This document shows, piece after piece, positions 44,313 to 54,142 of a stretch of 64,000 bases of DNA. The translations under genes and the position numbers were made by a program. Within the stretch, counting starts at the first letter, position 1, and every line of letters begins with the position of its first letter. The DNA lies in NCBI RefSeq assembly GCF_002192255.1, contig NZ_CP021768.1, positions 3,800,001 through 3,864,000 on the forward strand, read 5' to 3'. The stretch comes from Stenotrophomonas sp. WZN-1 (lineage in GTDB: Bacteria > Pseudomonadota > Gammaproteobacteria > Xanthomonadales > Xanthomonadaceae). The notes under the pieces were generated by a model. The model was not told where the DNA came from. It saw only the letters and a list, made by a program, of their open reading frames with translations, and searched no databases.

Positions 44313-46384
44313 CGTGCGGGCTCCGCGGGGGTCGGGCGCGGCGTGGCGGGAAGCGCGGCGGCAGCCGGCGTCCCCGGCTGCGGTGCGGGCGCGGGTTCGG
44401 GCGCAGGCACGCCGACCAGCACCGGATGCTCACCCAGCTGCGCTGCGGCGAAGTCACCCGCTTGGCGCGCGCCCGCATCTTCGTTGTCGAATGCAGTCGC
44501 ACCGATGGCGGTGGTGCCGCGCTCGCTGTCCAGCGGCTGCATGCCTTCGGGCATCTTGCCCAGCAGGTAGGCGTCGAACACCTTGCGCGCGATCGGTGCA
44601 GCCGCCGCACCGCCGTAGCCGCCGCCCTCCACCGCGATCGCCAGCGCGATCACCGGCCGGTCGACCGGCGCGAAGCCGACGAACAGCGCGCGGTGGCGCA
44701 GGTGCATCGGCAGGCTCTTCGGATTCACCGCGGCGGTGCCCTTGCGGCTGATGACCTGCGCGGTACCGGTCTTGCCGGCCATCGTGTACGGCGCGCCGGC
44801 CGCCATGCGTGCGGCACTGCCACCGGGCAACATGGTGGCCATCATGCCTTCGCGCACCGCCTGCAGGTTGTTCGGGTTCGGGCTGATCGGCTTGCTCTCG
44901 CCCGGGTCGGTCGCCATCCAGTCATGGTCGAACCCCGCACGCTGCTGGATCACCAGATGGGGCGTGCGCAGCTGCCCGTCGGCCAGCCCACTGACACCCC
45001 GCGCCAGCTGCAGCGGGGTGACCTTCCAGTCGCCCTGGCCGATGCTGATGTTGACCGTGTCGCCGGGGTACCAGGCTTCCTTGCGGCTCTTCCGCTTGTA
45101 GGCCGGCGAAGGCAGGATGCCACCGATCTCGCCGGTGAGGTCGATGCCGGTCGGCTGGCCGAAGCCGTAGTACTCCATGTAATGGTCGAAGCGCTCGATG
45201 CCCAGGTCCAGCGCCAGCTTGTAGTAGTACGTGTTGACCGACTGCGCGATGGATTTGCGCAGGTCGGTCCAGCCATGGCCGCCGCGGTGCGAGTCACCCC
45301 AGCCGCGCGAGGTGCCGGGCAGGTAGAACATGCCGGTGGACAGCACCTTGTCTTCCGGGCGGCGCACGCCCGAATCCAGGCCGGCCAGGCCGATCAGCGG
45401 CTTCAGCGTGGAACCGGGGGCGACGCCACCGAGCACCAGGCGGTTGAACTGCGGCCGCGACGGGTTTTCGTTCAGCGCCTTGAAGTCGGCATGCGAGATG
45501 CCGTTGACGAACAGGTTGGGGTCGTAGGACGGCAGGCTGACCATCGCCAGCACTTCGCCGGTGCGCGGGTCCATCGCCACCGCCGAGCCTTCCTGGTCGC
45601 CGAAGGCGGCGACCATCGCACGCTGCAGGTCGGCGTCGATCGACAGCCGCAGGTCGGCGCCGGACTGCGCGGCGACGCGGCCGATGGTGCGGATCGCGCG
45701 CCCCTGCACATTGGTCTCGACCTGCTCGTAGCCGACCTTGCCGCGCAGCTGCTGCTCGTAATAGCGCTCCAGCCCGGACTTGCCGATGTGGGTCAGCGCA
45801 GCGTTGCCTTCGCCGAGGATCTCCAGGTCCTTGTCATCGACGCGGCCGACGTAGCCGATGATGTGCGCGAACAGATCGCCGTAAGGGTAACGGCGGGTCA
45901 GGTAGGGCTCCAGCTCGACGCCGGGGAAGCGCCAGCGGTCGACCGCGAAGCGCGCCATCTCCTCGTCGCTCATGCGCAGCTTCAACGTGACCGGCAGGAA
46001 CTTGCGGCGCGCCTTGCGCGACTTGTTGAATGCTTCCAGCTCTTCCGGGCTGATGGTGATGATCTTCGCCAGCCCTTCCAGGGTGGCGTCCATGTCCTTG
46101 ACCTTGTCCGGGGTCACGTCCAGGCGGAACGCCGGCACGTTCTCTGCCAGCAGGCGGCCATTGCGGTCGTAGATCATGCCGCGCCCGGGCACCACCGGCC
46201 GCGGCTTGATGCGGTTGGCTTCCGAGCGCGTGGCGTAGACGTCGTGGTCCAGCACCTGCAGCTTGAAGTACCAGCCGCCCAGGCCCAGCAGGCAGACCAG
46301 CACGCCCAGGAAGCCCAGCGCCGCACGGCGGCGGAACTGTTCGGCTTCGGCGTGCGGATTCTTGACCTGGCGGCGCGGGATCAT
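44309..46384 (-). CDS. mrdA: Penicillin-binding protein 2
   Basis: A 691-residue class B PBP, the elongasome transpeptidase. It has an N-terminal membrane anchor (about residues 22-42), then the pedestal domain from RIKPRPVVPGRGMIYDRNGRLLAEN. The transpeptidase domain has APGSTLKPL (SxxK), QSVNTYYYK (SxN) and AGKTGTAQ (KTG). The tail after about residue 640 is Pro/Ala-rich and longer than usual. It is preceded by mreD (3-base gap) and followed by rodA (4-base overlap). It is a beta-lactam target. Confidence 0.96.
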   Translation of the reverse strand: MIPRRQVKNPHAEAEQFRRRAALGFLGVLVCLLGLGGWYFKLQVLDHDVYATRSEANRIKPRPVVPGRGMIYDRNGRLLAENVPAFRLDVTPDKVKDMDATLEGLAKIITISPEELEAFNKSRKARRKFLPVTLKLRMSDEEMARFAVDRWRFPGVELEPYLTRRYPYGDLFAHIIGYVGRVDDKDLEILGEGNAALTHIGKSGLERYYEQQLRGKVGYEQVETNVQGRAIRTIGRVAAQSGADLRLSIDADLQRAMVAAFGDQEGSAVAMDPRTGEVLAMVSLPSYDPNLFVNGISHADFKALNENPSRPQFNRLVLGGVAPGSTLKPLIGLAGLDSGVRRPEDKVLSTGMFYLPGTSRGWGDSHRGGHGWTDLRKSIAQSVNTYYYKLALDLGIERFDHYMEYYGFGQPTGIDLTGEIGGILPSPAYKRKSRKEAWYPGDTVNISIGQGDWKVTPLQLARGVSGLADGQLRTPHLVIQQRAGFDHDWMATDPGESKPISPNPNNLQAVREGMMATMLPGGSAARMAAGAPYTMAGKTGTAQVISRKGTAAVNPKSLPMHLRHRALFVGFAPVDRPVIALAIAVEGGGYGGAAAAPIARKVFDAYLLGKMPEGMQPLDSERGTTAIGATAFDNEDAGARQAGDFAAAQLGEHPVLVGVPAPEPAPAPQPGTPAAAALPATPRPTPAEPAR

Positions 46385-46387
46385 GGC

Positions 46388-46873
46388 TCAGCGCCCGCGC
46401 TTGCCGAAGCGCACCGCGTCCAGCAGCACGAACACCAGCGGCCACAGGCCCATGCCCAGCAGCGGTGCCCACCAGTACGACCACGGCAGGGTCGGCTCAT
46501 CCACCACGATGTGGACCAGCGCACTGACGATGCGGTCGTTGAACAGCAGGCCGCCGATGGCCAGCATCTGCTGCGACATCGGGAAGAAGCGGATGCGGGC
46601 ACGGAAGCGCTGCAGGATGAAGGCCAGCATCACCAGCCGCAGCGCCTGTTCGCCCAGCACGCCGCCGTACAGCAGGTCGGCGACCACGCCGCTGGCGAAG
46701 GCGATGCCCAGGCCGACGCGCTCGGGCGCCTCGATGACCCAGTACGCCAGCACCAGCGCCAGCCAGTACGGGCGCAGCGGCTGCAGCAGCGCAGGCAACG
46801 GCAGCAGGCCCAGCAGCAGCGCCACCACCAGGCTGGCCGGCAGCACCCACGGGTTGTCGCGCAGGCGGCTCAT
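46388..46873 (-). CDS. mreD: Rod shape-determining protein MreD
   Basis: A 161-residue inner-membrane protein with five to six helices, linking MreC to the elongasome. The family pattern is seen in PYWLALVLAYWVIEAPERVGLG and the run DLLYGGVLGEQALRLVMLAFIL. Its ATG overlaps the mreC stop by four bases, and mrdA follows after 3 bases, the usual mreBCD-mrdA-rodA order. Confidence 0.93.
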   Translation of the reverse strand: MSRLRDNPWVLPASLVVALLLGLLPLPALLQPLRPYWLALVLAYWVIEAPERVGLGIAFASGVVADLLYGGVLGEQALRLVMLAFILQRFRARIRFFPMSQQMLAIGGLLFNDRIVSALVHIVVDEPTLPWSYWWAPLLGMGLWPLVFVLLDAVRFGKRGR

Positions 46874-47967
46874 CGCTCGGCCTCCGGCGTGGTCGGTTGC
46901 CGGCCAGCGGCCGGCACTACCGGAGCAGCAGGATCAGGCGAGGATGCGGGCACGGCGTTCCTCGTCGCAGACGAGGGCTGTTGCCGCCCAGCGGCCGGCA
47001 CTACCGGGGCACTGACCGGAGCTGGCGTTGTTGCCGCTGGCGCGGTTCCCACAGGCACGGTGGCGCCGCTGGCCGGGCCGCCCGGCGCGGTGGCTTCCAG
47101 TTGCAGGCGCAGCTCCGCCGGAATCCGGATCGCAGCGCCCGGGCGCAGCAGCAGCACGTCGCGGCCGCGGTCGAGCTGCGCCGCCGGCTTCAGTTCGCCG
47201 ACCAGGAAGGCATGGGTGTCGTCCGGGCGCAGGCCGGTGATGGTGCCGACCGGGAAGCCGGCCGGGAAGCGCCCGCCGAGGCCGGAGGTGACGATCTCAT
47301 CGCCCACTTCCACGCCAGCGCTGAGCGGAATGTCGCGCAGTTCCAGCGTGTCGCCGCGTCCGTAGACGATCAGGCGCACGCCGTTGCGGGCCACGGTGAC
47401 CGGTACCGCGTGGTCGGGGTCGGTCAGCAGCAGCACGGTGGAGGTGCCGCCAGTGACGCTGATCACCTGCCCCATCAAGCCGCCGGCATCGATCACCGCC
47501 TGGCCGACATGCACGCCCTCGCGGGTGCCGGCGTCGAGCACCAGCCGCTGCTTCACCGGATCCAGGTCGATGTCCAGGATCGGCGCCAGCTGCACGTCCA
47601 GGCCACTGCGCTCGGCTACGTTCAGCAGTTCGCGCAGCTGGGCGTTGTCCAGCGCGGCGGTCTGCAGGCGGGTCAGGCGCGCGTTGGCCAGCAGCAGCTG
47701 GTTGCGCAGTTCGCGGTTCTCGGTCACCAGCTGGGTGTGGCTGGCGGCGGAATCCTTGACCTGGTTGCCAAGCTTGCCGGGCAGGCCAGCCAGCGCCCAT
47801 ACCGGCTGCACCAGGCTGTTGGCCTGCTCGCGCAGGCGCGCCAGCCAGCCGGCCTGGTCGTCGAGCACGATCAGGGTGATGGCCAATGCGAGGTAAGCCA
47901 GCAACCTCAGGGGGCTGGCGGCATCACCGGATCGGGAGGCAACGGGAGGACCGGCGTAGGGCGGCAC
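46870..47967 (-). CDS. mreC: Rod shape-determining protein MreC
   Basis: A 365-residue bitopic protein scaffolding the elongasome in the periplasm. It has a short cytoplasmic N-terminus, a TM helix (about residues 22-40), a coiled coil (about 65-110, VTENRELRNQLLLANARLTRL) and two beta-barrels (VDAGTREGVHVGQAVIDAGGLMG, GDEIVTSGLGGRFPAGFPVG). The last 80 residues form a Pro/Ala/Thr-rich tail. Two in-frame REP palindromes (46897-46920 and 46981-47004) encode the repeated peptide VVPAAGRQ in that tail, so the extension partly arose by REP insertion. It is 121 bases downstream of mreB. Confidence 0.94.
   Translation of the reverse strand: MPPYAGPPVASRSGDAASPLRLLAYLALAITLIVLDDQAGWLARLREQANSLVQPVWALAGLPGKLGNQVKDSAASHTQLVTENRELRNQLLLANARLTRLQTAALDNAQLRELLNVAERSGLDVQLAPILDIDLDPVKQRLVLDAGTREGVHVGQAVIDAGGLMGQVISVTGGTSTVLLLTDPDHAVPVTVARNGVRLIVYGRGDTLELRDIPLSAGVEVGDEIVTSGLGGRFPAGFPVGTITGLRPDDTHAFLVGELKPAAQLDRGRDVLLLRPGAAIRIPAELRLQLEATAPGGPASGATVPVGTAPAATTPAPVSAPVVPAAGRQQPSSATRNAVPASSPDPAAPVVPAAGRQPTTPEAER
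46897..47004. repeat. Two SMAG/REP palindromes inside the mreC coding region
   Basis: Minus-strand GTAG-TGCCGGCCGCTGGCCGGC (46897-46920) and GTAG-TGCCGGCCGCTGGGCGGC (46981-47004) lie in frame in the mreC 3' end and are translated as VVPAAGRQ each time. The reading frame stays open through both. Confidence 0.9.
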
Positions 47968-48025
47968 GGCAACGATTCAACTGGCAGAAGGCGGAAGGGA
48001 AATACGCGGGCGCCCCGCCGGTGCC

Positions 48026-48046
48026 GGCCCGCCATCGCGGCGGGCC
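48026..48046 (-). other. Hairpin between mreB and mreC
   Basis: GGCCCGCC (48026-48033), loop ATCGC, GGCGGGCC (48039-48046). It has no T-tract. It may set the ratio of mreB to mreCD transcripts by processing or partial termination. Confidence 0.45.
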
Positions 48047-48088
48047 GCACCCCGGAAGGGCGCGGCGGGCAGGAACGGCCGGGACGGC

Positions 48089-49246
<1,158 letters not shown>

Positions 49247-49418
49247 CTAGCTGAACCCGCGTCTTCACAGGCTTTCGGCCTGATCGGGTCTCACCCGGTT
49301 CTGGCCCTGAGCGGCACCAGCGGGTAACCTTTGCGCCGTCGGGCGCCCAAGGGCGCCGTTTGCTTGCCCGCTGAACCGGGCCGGCCCACCCCAAAATTCA
49401 CCGCATAGGCTTACATCG

Positions 49419-50357
49419 ATGTCCGCTCTGATCTGTGGTTCTCTTGCCTTCGACACCATCATGGTGTTCCCGGACCAGTTCAAGAATCACATCCTGCCGG
49501 ACAAGGTGCACATCCTGAACGTGTCCTTCCTGGTGCCGCGCATGCGCCGCGAGTTCGGCGGCTGCGCCGGCAACATCGCCTACAACCTGCACCTGCTCGG
49601 CGGCCAGCCGATCCCGATGGGCACCGTGGGTTCGGACTTCGGCCCGTACCGCGAATACTTCGACGGCCTGGGCATCGACCTGTCGCGCGTGCGCGTGATC
49701 GATGAGCTGTTCACCCCGCAGGCGTTCATCACCACCGACCACGACAACAACCAGATCACCGCCTTCCACCCGGGCGCGATGATGCGCTCCTACGAGAACC
49801 ACGTGCGTGGCGTGCCGGGCGTGACCCTGGGCCTGGTCGGCCCGGACGGCCGCGAAGGCATGATCCAGAACGCACAGGAATTCCACGAAGACGGCATCCC
49901 GTTCATCTTCGACCCGGGCCAGGCCATGCCGCTGTTCAACGGCCCGGAGCTGCGCGCCTTCATCGAGCAGGCCGACTACGTGGTGGTCAACGACTACGAG
50001 TCGAACCTGCTGCAGGAACGCACCGGTTGGGACGAAAAGGAGATCGTCAGCCGGGTGAAGGCCTACATCACCACGCGCGGCCCGAAGGGCGCGGTCATCC
50101 ACACCCCGGAAAAAAGCTACGACATCCCGCCGGCGCACGAGCGCCGCGTGGTCGACCCGACCGGCTGTGGCGACGCCTTCCGCGCCGGCCTGATCTACGG
50201 CATCCAGAAGGGCTACGACTGGCTGACCATCGGCCGCATGGGCAACCTGATGGGCGCGCTGAAGGTCGAGCACCCGGGCACGCAGAACCAGCGCTTCACC
50301 TTTGATGAGTTCAACGAGCAGTTCAAGCAGCAGTTCGGTTACGCGCTGGGCGCGTAA
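49419..50357 (+). CDS. PfkB-family carbohydrate kinase, probably adenosine kinase
   Basis: A 312-residue ribokinase-family kinase. PfkB signatures are REFGGCAGNIAYNLHLLGG near residue 45 (signature 1) and DPTGCGDAFRAGLIYG near residue 247 (signature 2, with the catalytic Asp). TDHDNNQITAFHPGAM fits the bacterial adenosine kinase branch that makes AMP from adenosine, but sugar-kinase alternatives cannot be excluded. The start has only a weak ribosome site. It diverges from mreB across a 283-base spacer with a GGGCGCC-CAA-GGGCGCC type hairpin and no gene. Confidence 0.83.
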   Translation: MSALICGSLAFDTIMVFPDQFKNHILPDKVHILNVSFLVPRMRREFGGCAGNIAYNLHLLGGQPIPMGTVGSDFGPYREYFDGLGIDLSRVRVIDELFTPQAFITTDHDNNQITAFHPGAMMRSYENHVRGVPGVTLGLVGPDGREGMIQNAQEFHEDGIPFIFDPGQAMPLFNGPELRAFIEQADYVVVNDYESNLLQERTGWDEKEIVSRVKAYITTRGPKGAVIHTPEKSYDIPPAHERRVVDPTGCGDAFRAGLIYGIQKGYDWLTIGRMGNLMGALKVEHPGTQNQRFTFDEFNEQFKQQFGYALGA

Positions 50358-50382
50358 ACCGAACTGCCCGCGCATCTGCTCG

Positions 50383-50464
50383 GTGGGTGTCGACCTTGGT
50401 CGACACGCTGTGCCCTGGTAGGTGTCGACCTTGGTCGACACTGCCGGCCAGCGGCCGGCACTAC
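50383..50464. repeat. Three SMAG/REP palindromes
   Basis: GTGGGTGTCGACC...GGTCGACAC (50383-50406), GTAGGTGTCGACC...GGTCGACAC (50418-50441) and the inverted TGCCGGCC-AGC-GGCCGGCACTAC (50442-50464), which directly follows the second. The CTAC of the last unit provides the TAG stop of the minus-strand HAD gene. Confidence 0.9.
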
Positions 50465-51084
50465 CCCTTCTGCTGCCAGGCCGCCAACAGGTCGCGGCAA
50501 TCGGCGAAATGCCAGTCGGCACGGCCCGGGCACGGGTTCTCCGGCAGGTTGACCAGCACGGTGCGGGTGCCCGCAGCGCGGCCGCACTCCAGGTCGTAAG
50601 CGTGGTCTCCCACCATCACCGCCTCCGCAGCCCCGATTCCCCAGCGTCGAAGATGCTGCTGCAGGCCATCCGGCGACGGCTTGGGCACCGCTTCATCGCG
50701 GCCGATGATGTCGGCATCGTCGAACAGTTCCCCGACCCCTATCGCGTCCAGGGTCAGCTTCGCCAGCGCATGATCGTTGCGGGTCAGGATGCCCAGCCGG
50801 CAGCCTGCCGCCGACAGCGCACGCAGCAGCTTCACCGCACCCGGCGCCGGCAGCGCGTCCTCGGCCAGCGCGCGTTCGTGATCCAGCAGCCACTCACGCT
50901 TGGCCTGCGCCGGCGCGTCCGGCAGCGCTGCGATATGGTCGAGGATGTCTTCCTCCGCGGCGATCTGCAGTGCGCGGCGGATCGCGGCGAAATCATGCAC
51001 GGCGACCGTCAGCGTGCCGTCCATGTCGAACACCCAGTGCCGGATCGCGGACAACGCGTGCACTGCGCTGCCCGCCGCGATCAT
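50461..51084 (-). CDS. HAD-family phosphatase
   Basis: A 207-residue HAD-IA hydrolase. Motif I is VFDMDGTLT near residue 19, motif II GILTRND, motif III KPSPDGL and motif IV MVGDHAYDLECGRAAG. A small helical cap lies between motifs I and II, as in phosphoglycolate phosphatase relatives; the substrate is not determined. The start ATG overlaps the stop of the upstream lipoprotein gene (TGATG). The stop TAG lies in a REP head. Confidence 0.88.
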   Translation of the reverse strand: MIAAGSAVHALSAIRHWVFDMDGTLTVAVHDFAAIRRALQIAAEEDILDHIAALPDAPAQAKREWLLDHERALAEDALPAPGAVKLLRALSAAGCRLGILTRNDHALAKLTLDAIGVGELFDDADIIGRDEAVPKPSPDGLQQHLRRWGIGAAEAVMVGDHAYDLECGRAAGTRTVLVNLPENPCPGRADWHFADCRDLLAAWQQKG

Positions 51085-51815
51085 CACTGCCACCACTGCG
51101 GCATGCGGCTGGCGTCGACACCACCGGTTTCGAACACGGCAGTACGCGTGCCGCCAGCCTTGACCGGGAACTCGATGCTGATCGACTTGCCCTTGCGCGC
51201 CAGCTTCCACAGCGCCTTCTGGTCGGTGATGAACAGGGCGATGGCTTCATCGGTCTTCGGGCGCCAGGCGGCCATCGACACCGGCTTGCCGTCGTCCACG
51301 GTCACCTTCACCGTGCACTGCGGGCAGCGGAAATCACCGGCCTGCAGCACCAGGTAAGCGTGGCGCTTCCATTCCGGGTGATCGCGGAACACCAGCTGCA
51401 CCGGCTTGGCGCCGCTGCCATCCACGTCCACCCGTTCCTTGCTGTAGATCTGCGCCGAAACCTGGTTGCCCTTGTTGCCCACCGGGATCTGGTTGTACTG
51501 CCACAGCGCCTGCATGCGGCGCAGGTCGCGCGCGGCATCGCCCTTGGCCTTGACCTCGTCGAAGCCGGCGGCGATGCGCTCGGCGGCGGCGGTGTCCTTG
51601 TACTGGTCCAGCAGCGAGGCGCCATGCAGGCGCGCGCGTTCCCAGTCCTGCGCGGCCACGGCCATCTCGTACTGCTTGGCCACGTCCTCGGCCTTGGCTT
51701 CCTTCTGCGCCTGCACGGCGGCCGCAGCGGCTTCCTGCGCCTTGCGCTCTTCCTCTGGGTTGCTGCAGGCGGCCAGGGCCAGCGTGCAGGCGGTGAGCAG
51801 GATCAGTCGTTTCAT
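51084..51815 (-). CDS. Lipoprotein of unknown function
   Basis: A 243-residue lipoprotein with lipobox ALAACSN. A charged, alanine-rich coiled-coil stretch follows (about residues 25-85), then a beta-rich domain with one CxxC (RCPQC) that may bind metal or form a disulfide. Not recognised as a named family. It is coupled to the HAD phosphatase by a one-base overlap; whether the two act together is unknown. The start MKRLILLTA was chosen for the signal peptide. Confidence 0.75.
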   Translation of the reverse strand: MKRLILLTACTLALAACSNPEEERKAQEAAAAAVQAQKEAKAEDVAKQYEMAVAAQDWERARLHGASLLDQYKDTAAAERIAAGFDEVKAKGDAARDLRRMQALWQYNQIPVGNKGNQVSAQIYSKERVDVDGSGAKPVQLVFRDHPEWKRHAYLVLQAGDFRCPQCTVKVTVDDGKPVSMAAWRPKTDEAIALFITDQKALWKLARKGKSISIEFPVKAGGTRTAVFETGGVDASRMPQWWQ

Positions 51816-51916
51816 GGCGGAGGTCCTATGCGAGTGCATCCCGATTCTATCGGCAGCGAAAAGCGGATACACCAACGGCGGGTTTCCCCGCCGTTGGTGG
51901 TGAAGCAGTGACCGGG

Positions 51917-51939
51917 TGCCAGCGAGCGGCCGGCACTAC
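51917..51939. repeat. SMAG/REP palindrome next to the M1 aminopeptidase stop
   Basis: TGCC-AGCGAGC-GGCCGGCACTAC, a partly degenerate copy, ends 3 bases before the stop codon of the M1 aminopeptidase gene. Confidence 0.75.
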
Positions 51940-51942
51940 CGC

Positions 51943-53871
51943 TTACTTGGCTTCGGCCTTGGCCAGCATGTCCTGTACCGAGGCGGTGGTGATCGGGTGG
52001 TAGCCCGGCTTGGCCTTTTCAAAGGCCTGCTTGGCCAGCTCCAGCCCCTTCGGCGTCTTCACCAGTTCGGCGTAGATCGGCAGGATCAGCTTGCGACGGC
52101 CGACGCGCTCGATGAACGCGGCGGCGCCTTCATTGGCCTGCTCGTAACCGCTGCGGATCGCCAGCGGGTACCAGCGCATGGCGATCTCGCCATTCGGGGT
52201 GCCGGTGAAGTGGAACGCCTTGTCCAGCGTAGCCAGCTTGTCCAGCGGCTGGGTCGCGCCCAGGCCGTCGATGAAGCGCACCCATTCCTGCGTGCTCCAG
52301 TCGGCGATGACCTGGCTGCTCGGCACGGTGCCGGCGCTGGCGAAGGCAATGCGCGCGGTATCGACGCTGCTGAAGTTGCGCGACTGGGCCTTGGCCGCGA
52401 ACGCCGGAATGCCCGGCTCGTCCAGCCACGCCTTCAGTTCGGCCTCGGTCACTGCCGACGGATTCTTCGGCAGCAGGTTCTTCTTCATGTACTCGACGAA
52501 CTGGTCGGTGTTCGCGCTCTGGAACGCGTGGTCATCGAACCAGCCGCGCAGGAACGGATCGAAGGTCTCGCGGCCGAAGCGCTGTTCCAGGAATTCCAGG
52601 AACCACGAACCCTTGACGTAGGCAACCTGGCTGAGGGCTTCGTCGGGGTCCCGCTCGTTCAGCGGCGGCAGCGCCAGCGCCTGGTCGGCCGGGCTCATGT
52701 CCTTCACTTCGGCCAGCAGGTCGGTCTGGTCGATCTGCTTCTCCATCTCGGCCATTTCCTTGCCGTACAGGGCTTCGGTGATGCGGCCCTGGACGTAGGT
52801 GGTGAAGCCTTCATTGAGCCAGATGTCCTTCCAGCTGGCGTTGGTCACCAGGTTGCCCGACCAGCTGTGCGCCAGTTCGTGTGCGACCAGCGACACCAGC
52901 GACTTGTCGCCGACGATCACGGTCGGGGTGGCGAAGGTCAGGCGCGGGTTCTCCATGCCGCCGAACGGGAACGACGGCGGCAGCACCAGCATGTCGTAGC
53001 GGCCCCAGCGGTATTCGCCGTACAGCTTTTCGGCGGCACCGATCATCTTCTCGGTGTCTTCGAATTCCTTGGCGGCCTTGTTGACCATGGTCGGCTCGGC
53101 CCAGACGCCGGAGCGGCCGGAGATCGGCTCGAACACCAGGTCGCCGGCGGCGATGGCCAGCAGGTACGACGGAATCGGCTGCGGCATCTTGAAGGTGTAG
53201 TCACCGTCACGCGCGGCCTTCGGATCGTTGTCGGCGCTCATCAGCACCATCACGTCCGGGCGCGAGACCACGTGCGCGCTGTAGGTGAAGCGCACGCTCG
53301 GGGTGTCCTGCAGCGGCACCCAGGAACGGGCGTGGATGGCCTGCGACTGGCTGAACATGAAGGGCAGCTTCTTGCCCTCGGTCATCGACGGTGCCAGCCA
53401 CTGCAGGCCCGAAGCGGTCGGTGCGGTGTGGTAGGTCACTTCCACCTTGGCCGGCTGTTCCGGGGCCTCGATGGTCAGCTTGCTGCCGAACACCTTGTCG
53501 ACCGGGGCCAGCTCGAACTGCAGCGCGCTGCGCGCGCCATCGGCGGCAACGGCCTCGACCTTGGACACGGTCAGCTCGCGGGTGTCGAGCACCAGCTGCT
53601 TGGCGTCCTTCTGCTTCCATTCCAGGGTGTAGGTGGCGGTGCCGCCGATCTGCTTCTGGTCGAAGTCCAGCTTCAGATCCAGCGCGATGTCCTTGATGAC
53701 GACCTTGTCCGGCTCGGCGTACGAGCTTTCGTCGTGGCTGCGGTTCTCGGCGTTCACAGGGGCGGCGGGGGCCTTTGCGGCAGTCGGGGCGGCGGCGGGC
53801 GCGGCCGCCTCCTGGGAGCAGCCGGCGGCCAGGGCCACGGCCAGCGGAAGGAGCATCAGCGGATTACGCAT
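51943..53871 (-). CDS. M1 family metallo-aminopeptidase lipoprotein
   Basis: A 642-residue zinc aminopeptidase related to leukotriene-A4 hydrolase. The lipoprotein signal is LAVALAAGCSQ, followed by an Ala/Pro spacer and the N-terminal beta domain. The catalytic domain has the exopeptidase motif FGGMENPRLTF and zinc ligands in HELAHSWSGN with a downstream Glu in WLNEGFTTY; a C-terminal helical domain follows. It probably acts in the periplasm or at the outer membrane on peptides. It is monocistronic, flanked by REPs on both sides. Confidence 0.93.
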   Translation of the reverse strand: MRNPLMLLPLAVALAAGCSQEAAAPAAAPTAAKAPAAPVNAENRSHDESSYAEPDKVVIKDIALDLKLDFDQKQIGGTATYTLEWKQKDAKQLVLDTRELTVSKVEAVAADGARSALQFELAPVDKVFGSKLTIEAPEQPAKVEVTYHTAPTASGLQWLAPSMTEGKKLPFMFSQSQAIHARSWVPLQDTPSVRFTYSAHVVSRPDVMVLMSADNDPKAARDGDYTFKMPQPIPSYLLAIAAGDLVFEPISGRSGVWAEPTMVNKAAKEFEDTEKMIGAAEKLYGEYRWGRYDMLVLPPSFPFGGMENPRLTFATPTVIVGDKSLVSLVAHELAHSWSGNLVTNASWKDIWLNEGFTTYVQGRITEALYGKEMAEMEKQIDQTDLLAEVKDMSPADQALALPPLNERDPDEALSQVAYVKGSWFLEFLEQRFGRETFDPFLRGWFDDHAFQSANTDQFVEYMKKNLLPKNPSAVTEAELKAWLDEPGIPAFAAKAQSRNFSSVDTARIAFASAGTVPSSQVIADWSTQEWVRFIDGLGATQPLDKLATLDKAFHFTGTPNGEIAMRWYPLAIRSGYEQANEGAAAFIERVGRRKLILPIYAELVKTPKGLELAKQAFEKAKPGYHPITTASVQDMLAKAEAK

Positions 53872-53982
53872 GAATCGGGACCGTTACGGGGATCAGACCC
53901 CCAATGGTACCTCCCTGCGGCCCCGCAGGCGTTGCGCGGTGCGGGGTAATGCAGGCCGGGGCCGTTCCTGCGCCTCCGGCGC

Positions 53983-54131
53983 ATGCCAACCAAGGTTGGC
54001 ATCTACAGGTAGGCGCCAACCTTGGTTGGCACGGATCCATCAACGCACGCGGCAGGCCCGTGCCGACAAGGTCGGCACCTACCAGAGCGGATGACCGCAG
54101 CGGGCGAGTACCAACCAAGGTTGGCACCCAC
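53983..54131. repeat. Four SMAG/REP palindromes upstream of the M1 gene
   Basis: Units at 53983-54006 (ATGCCAACC...GGTTGGCATCTAC), 54009-54032 (GTAGGCGCCAACC...), 54060-54082 (GTGCCGAC...GTCGGCACCTAC) and 54108-54131 (GTACCAACC...GGTTGGCACCCAC). The stem sequences differ but keep pairing, so they are separate classes or diverged members. They lie between ubiE and the M1 gene. Confidence 0.88.
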
Positions 54132-54142
54132 CAGAGCAGGGC

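Noticed and set aside
44426..47365. A plus-strand open frame of 979 codons opposite mrdA and mreCD
   Set aside because: Antisense to three conserved overlapping genes; no domain visible.
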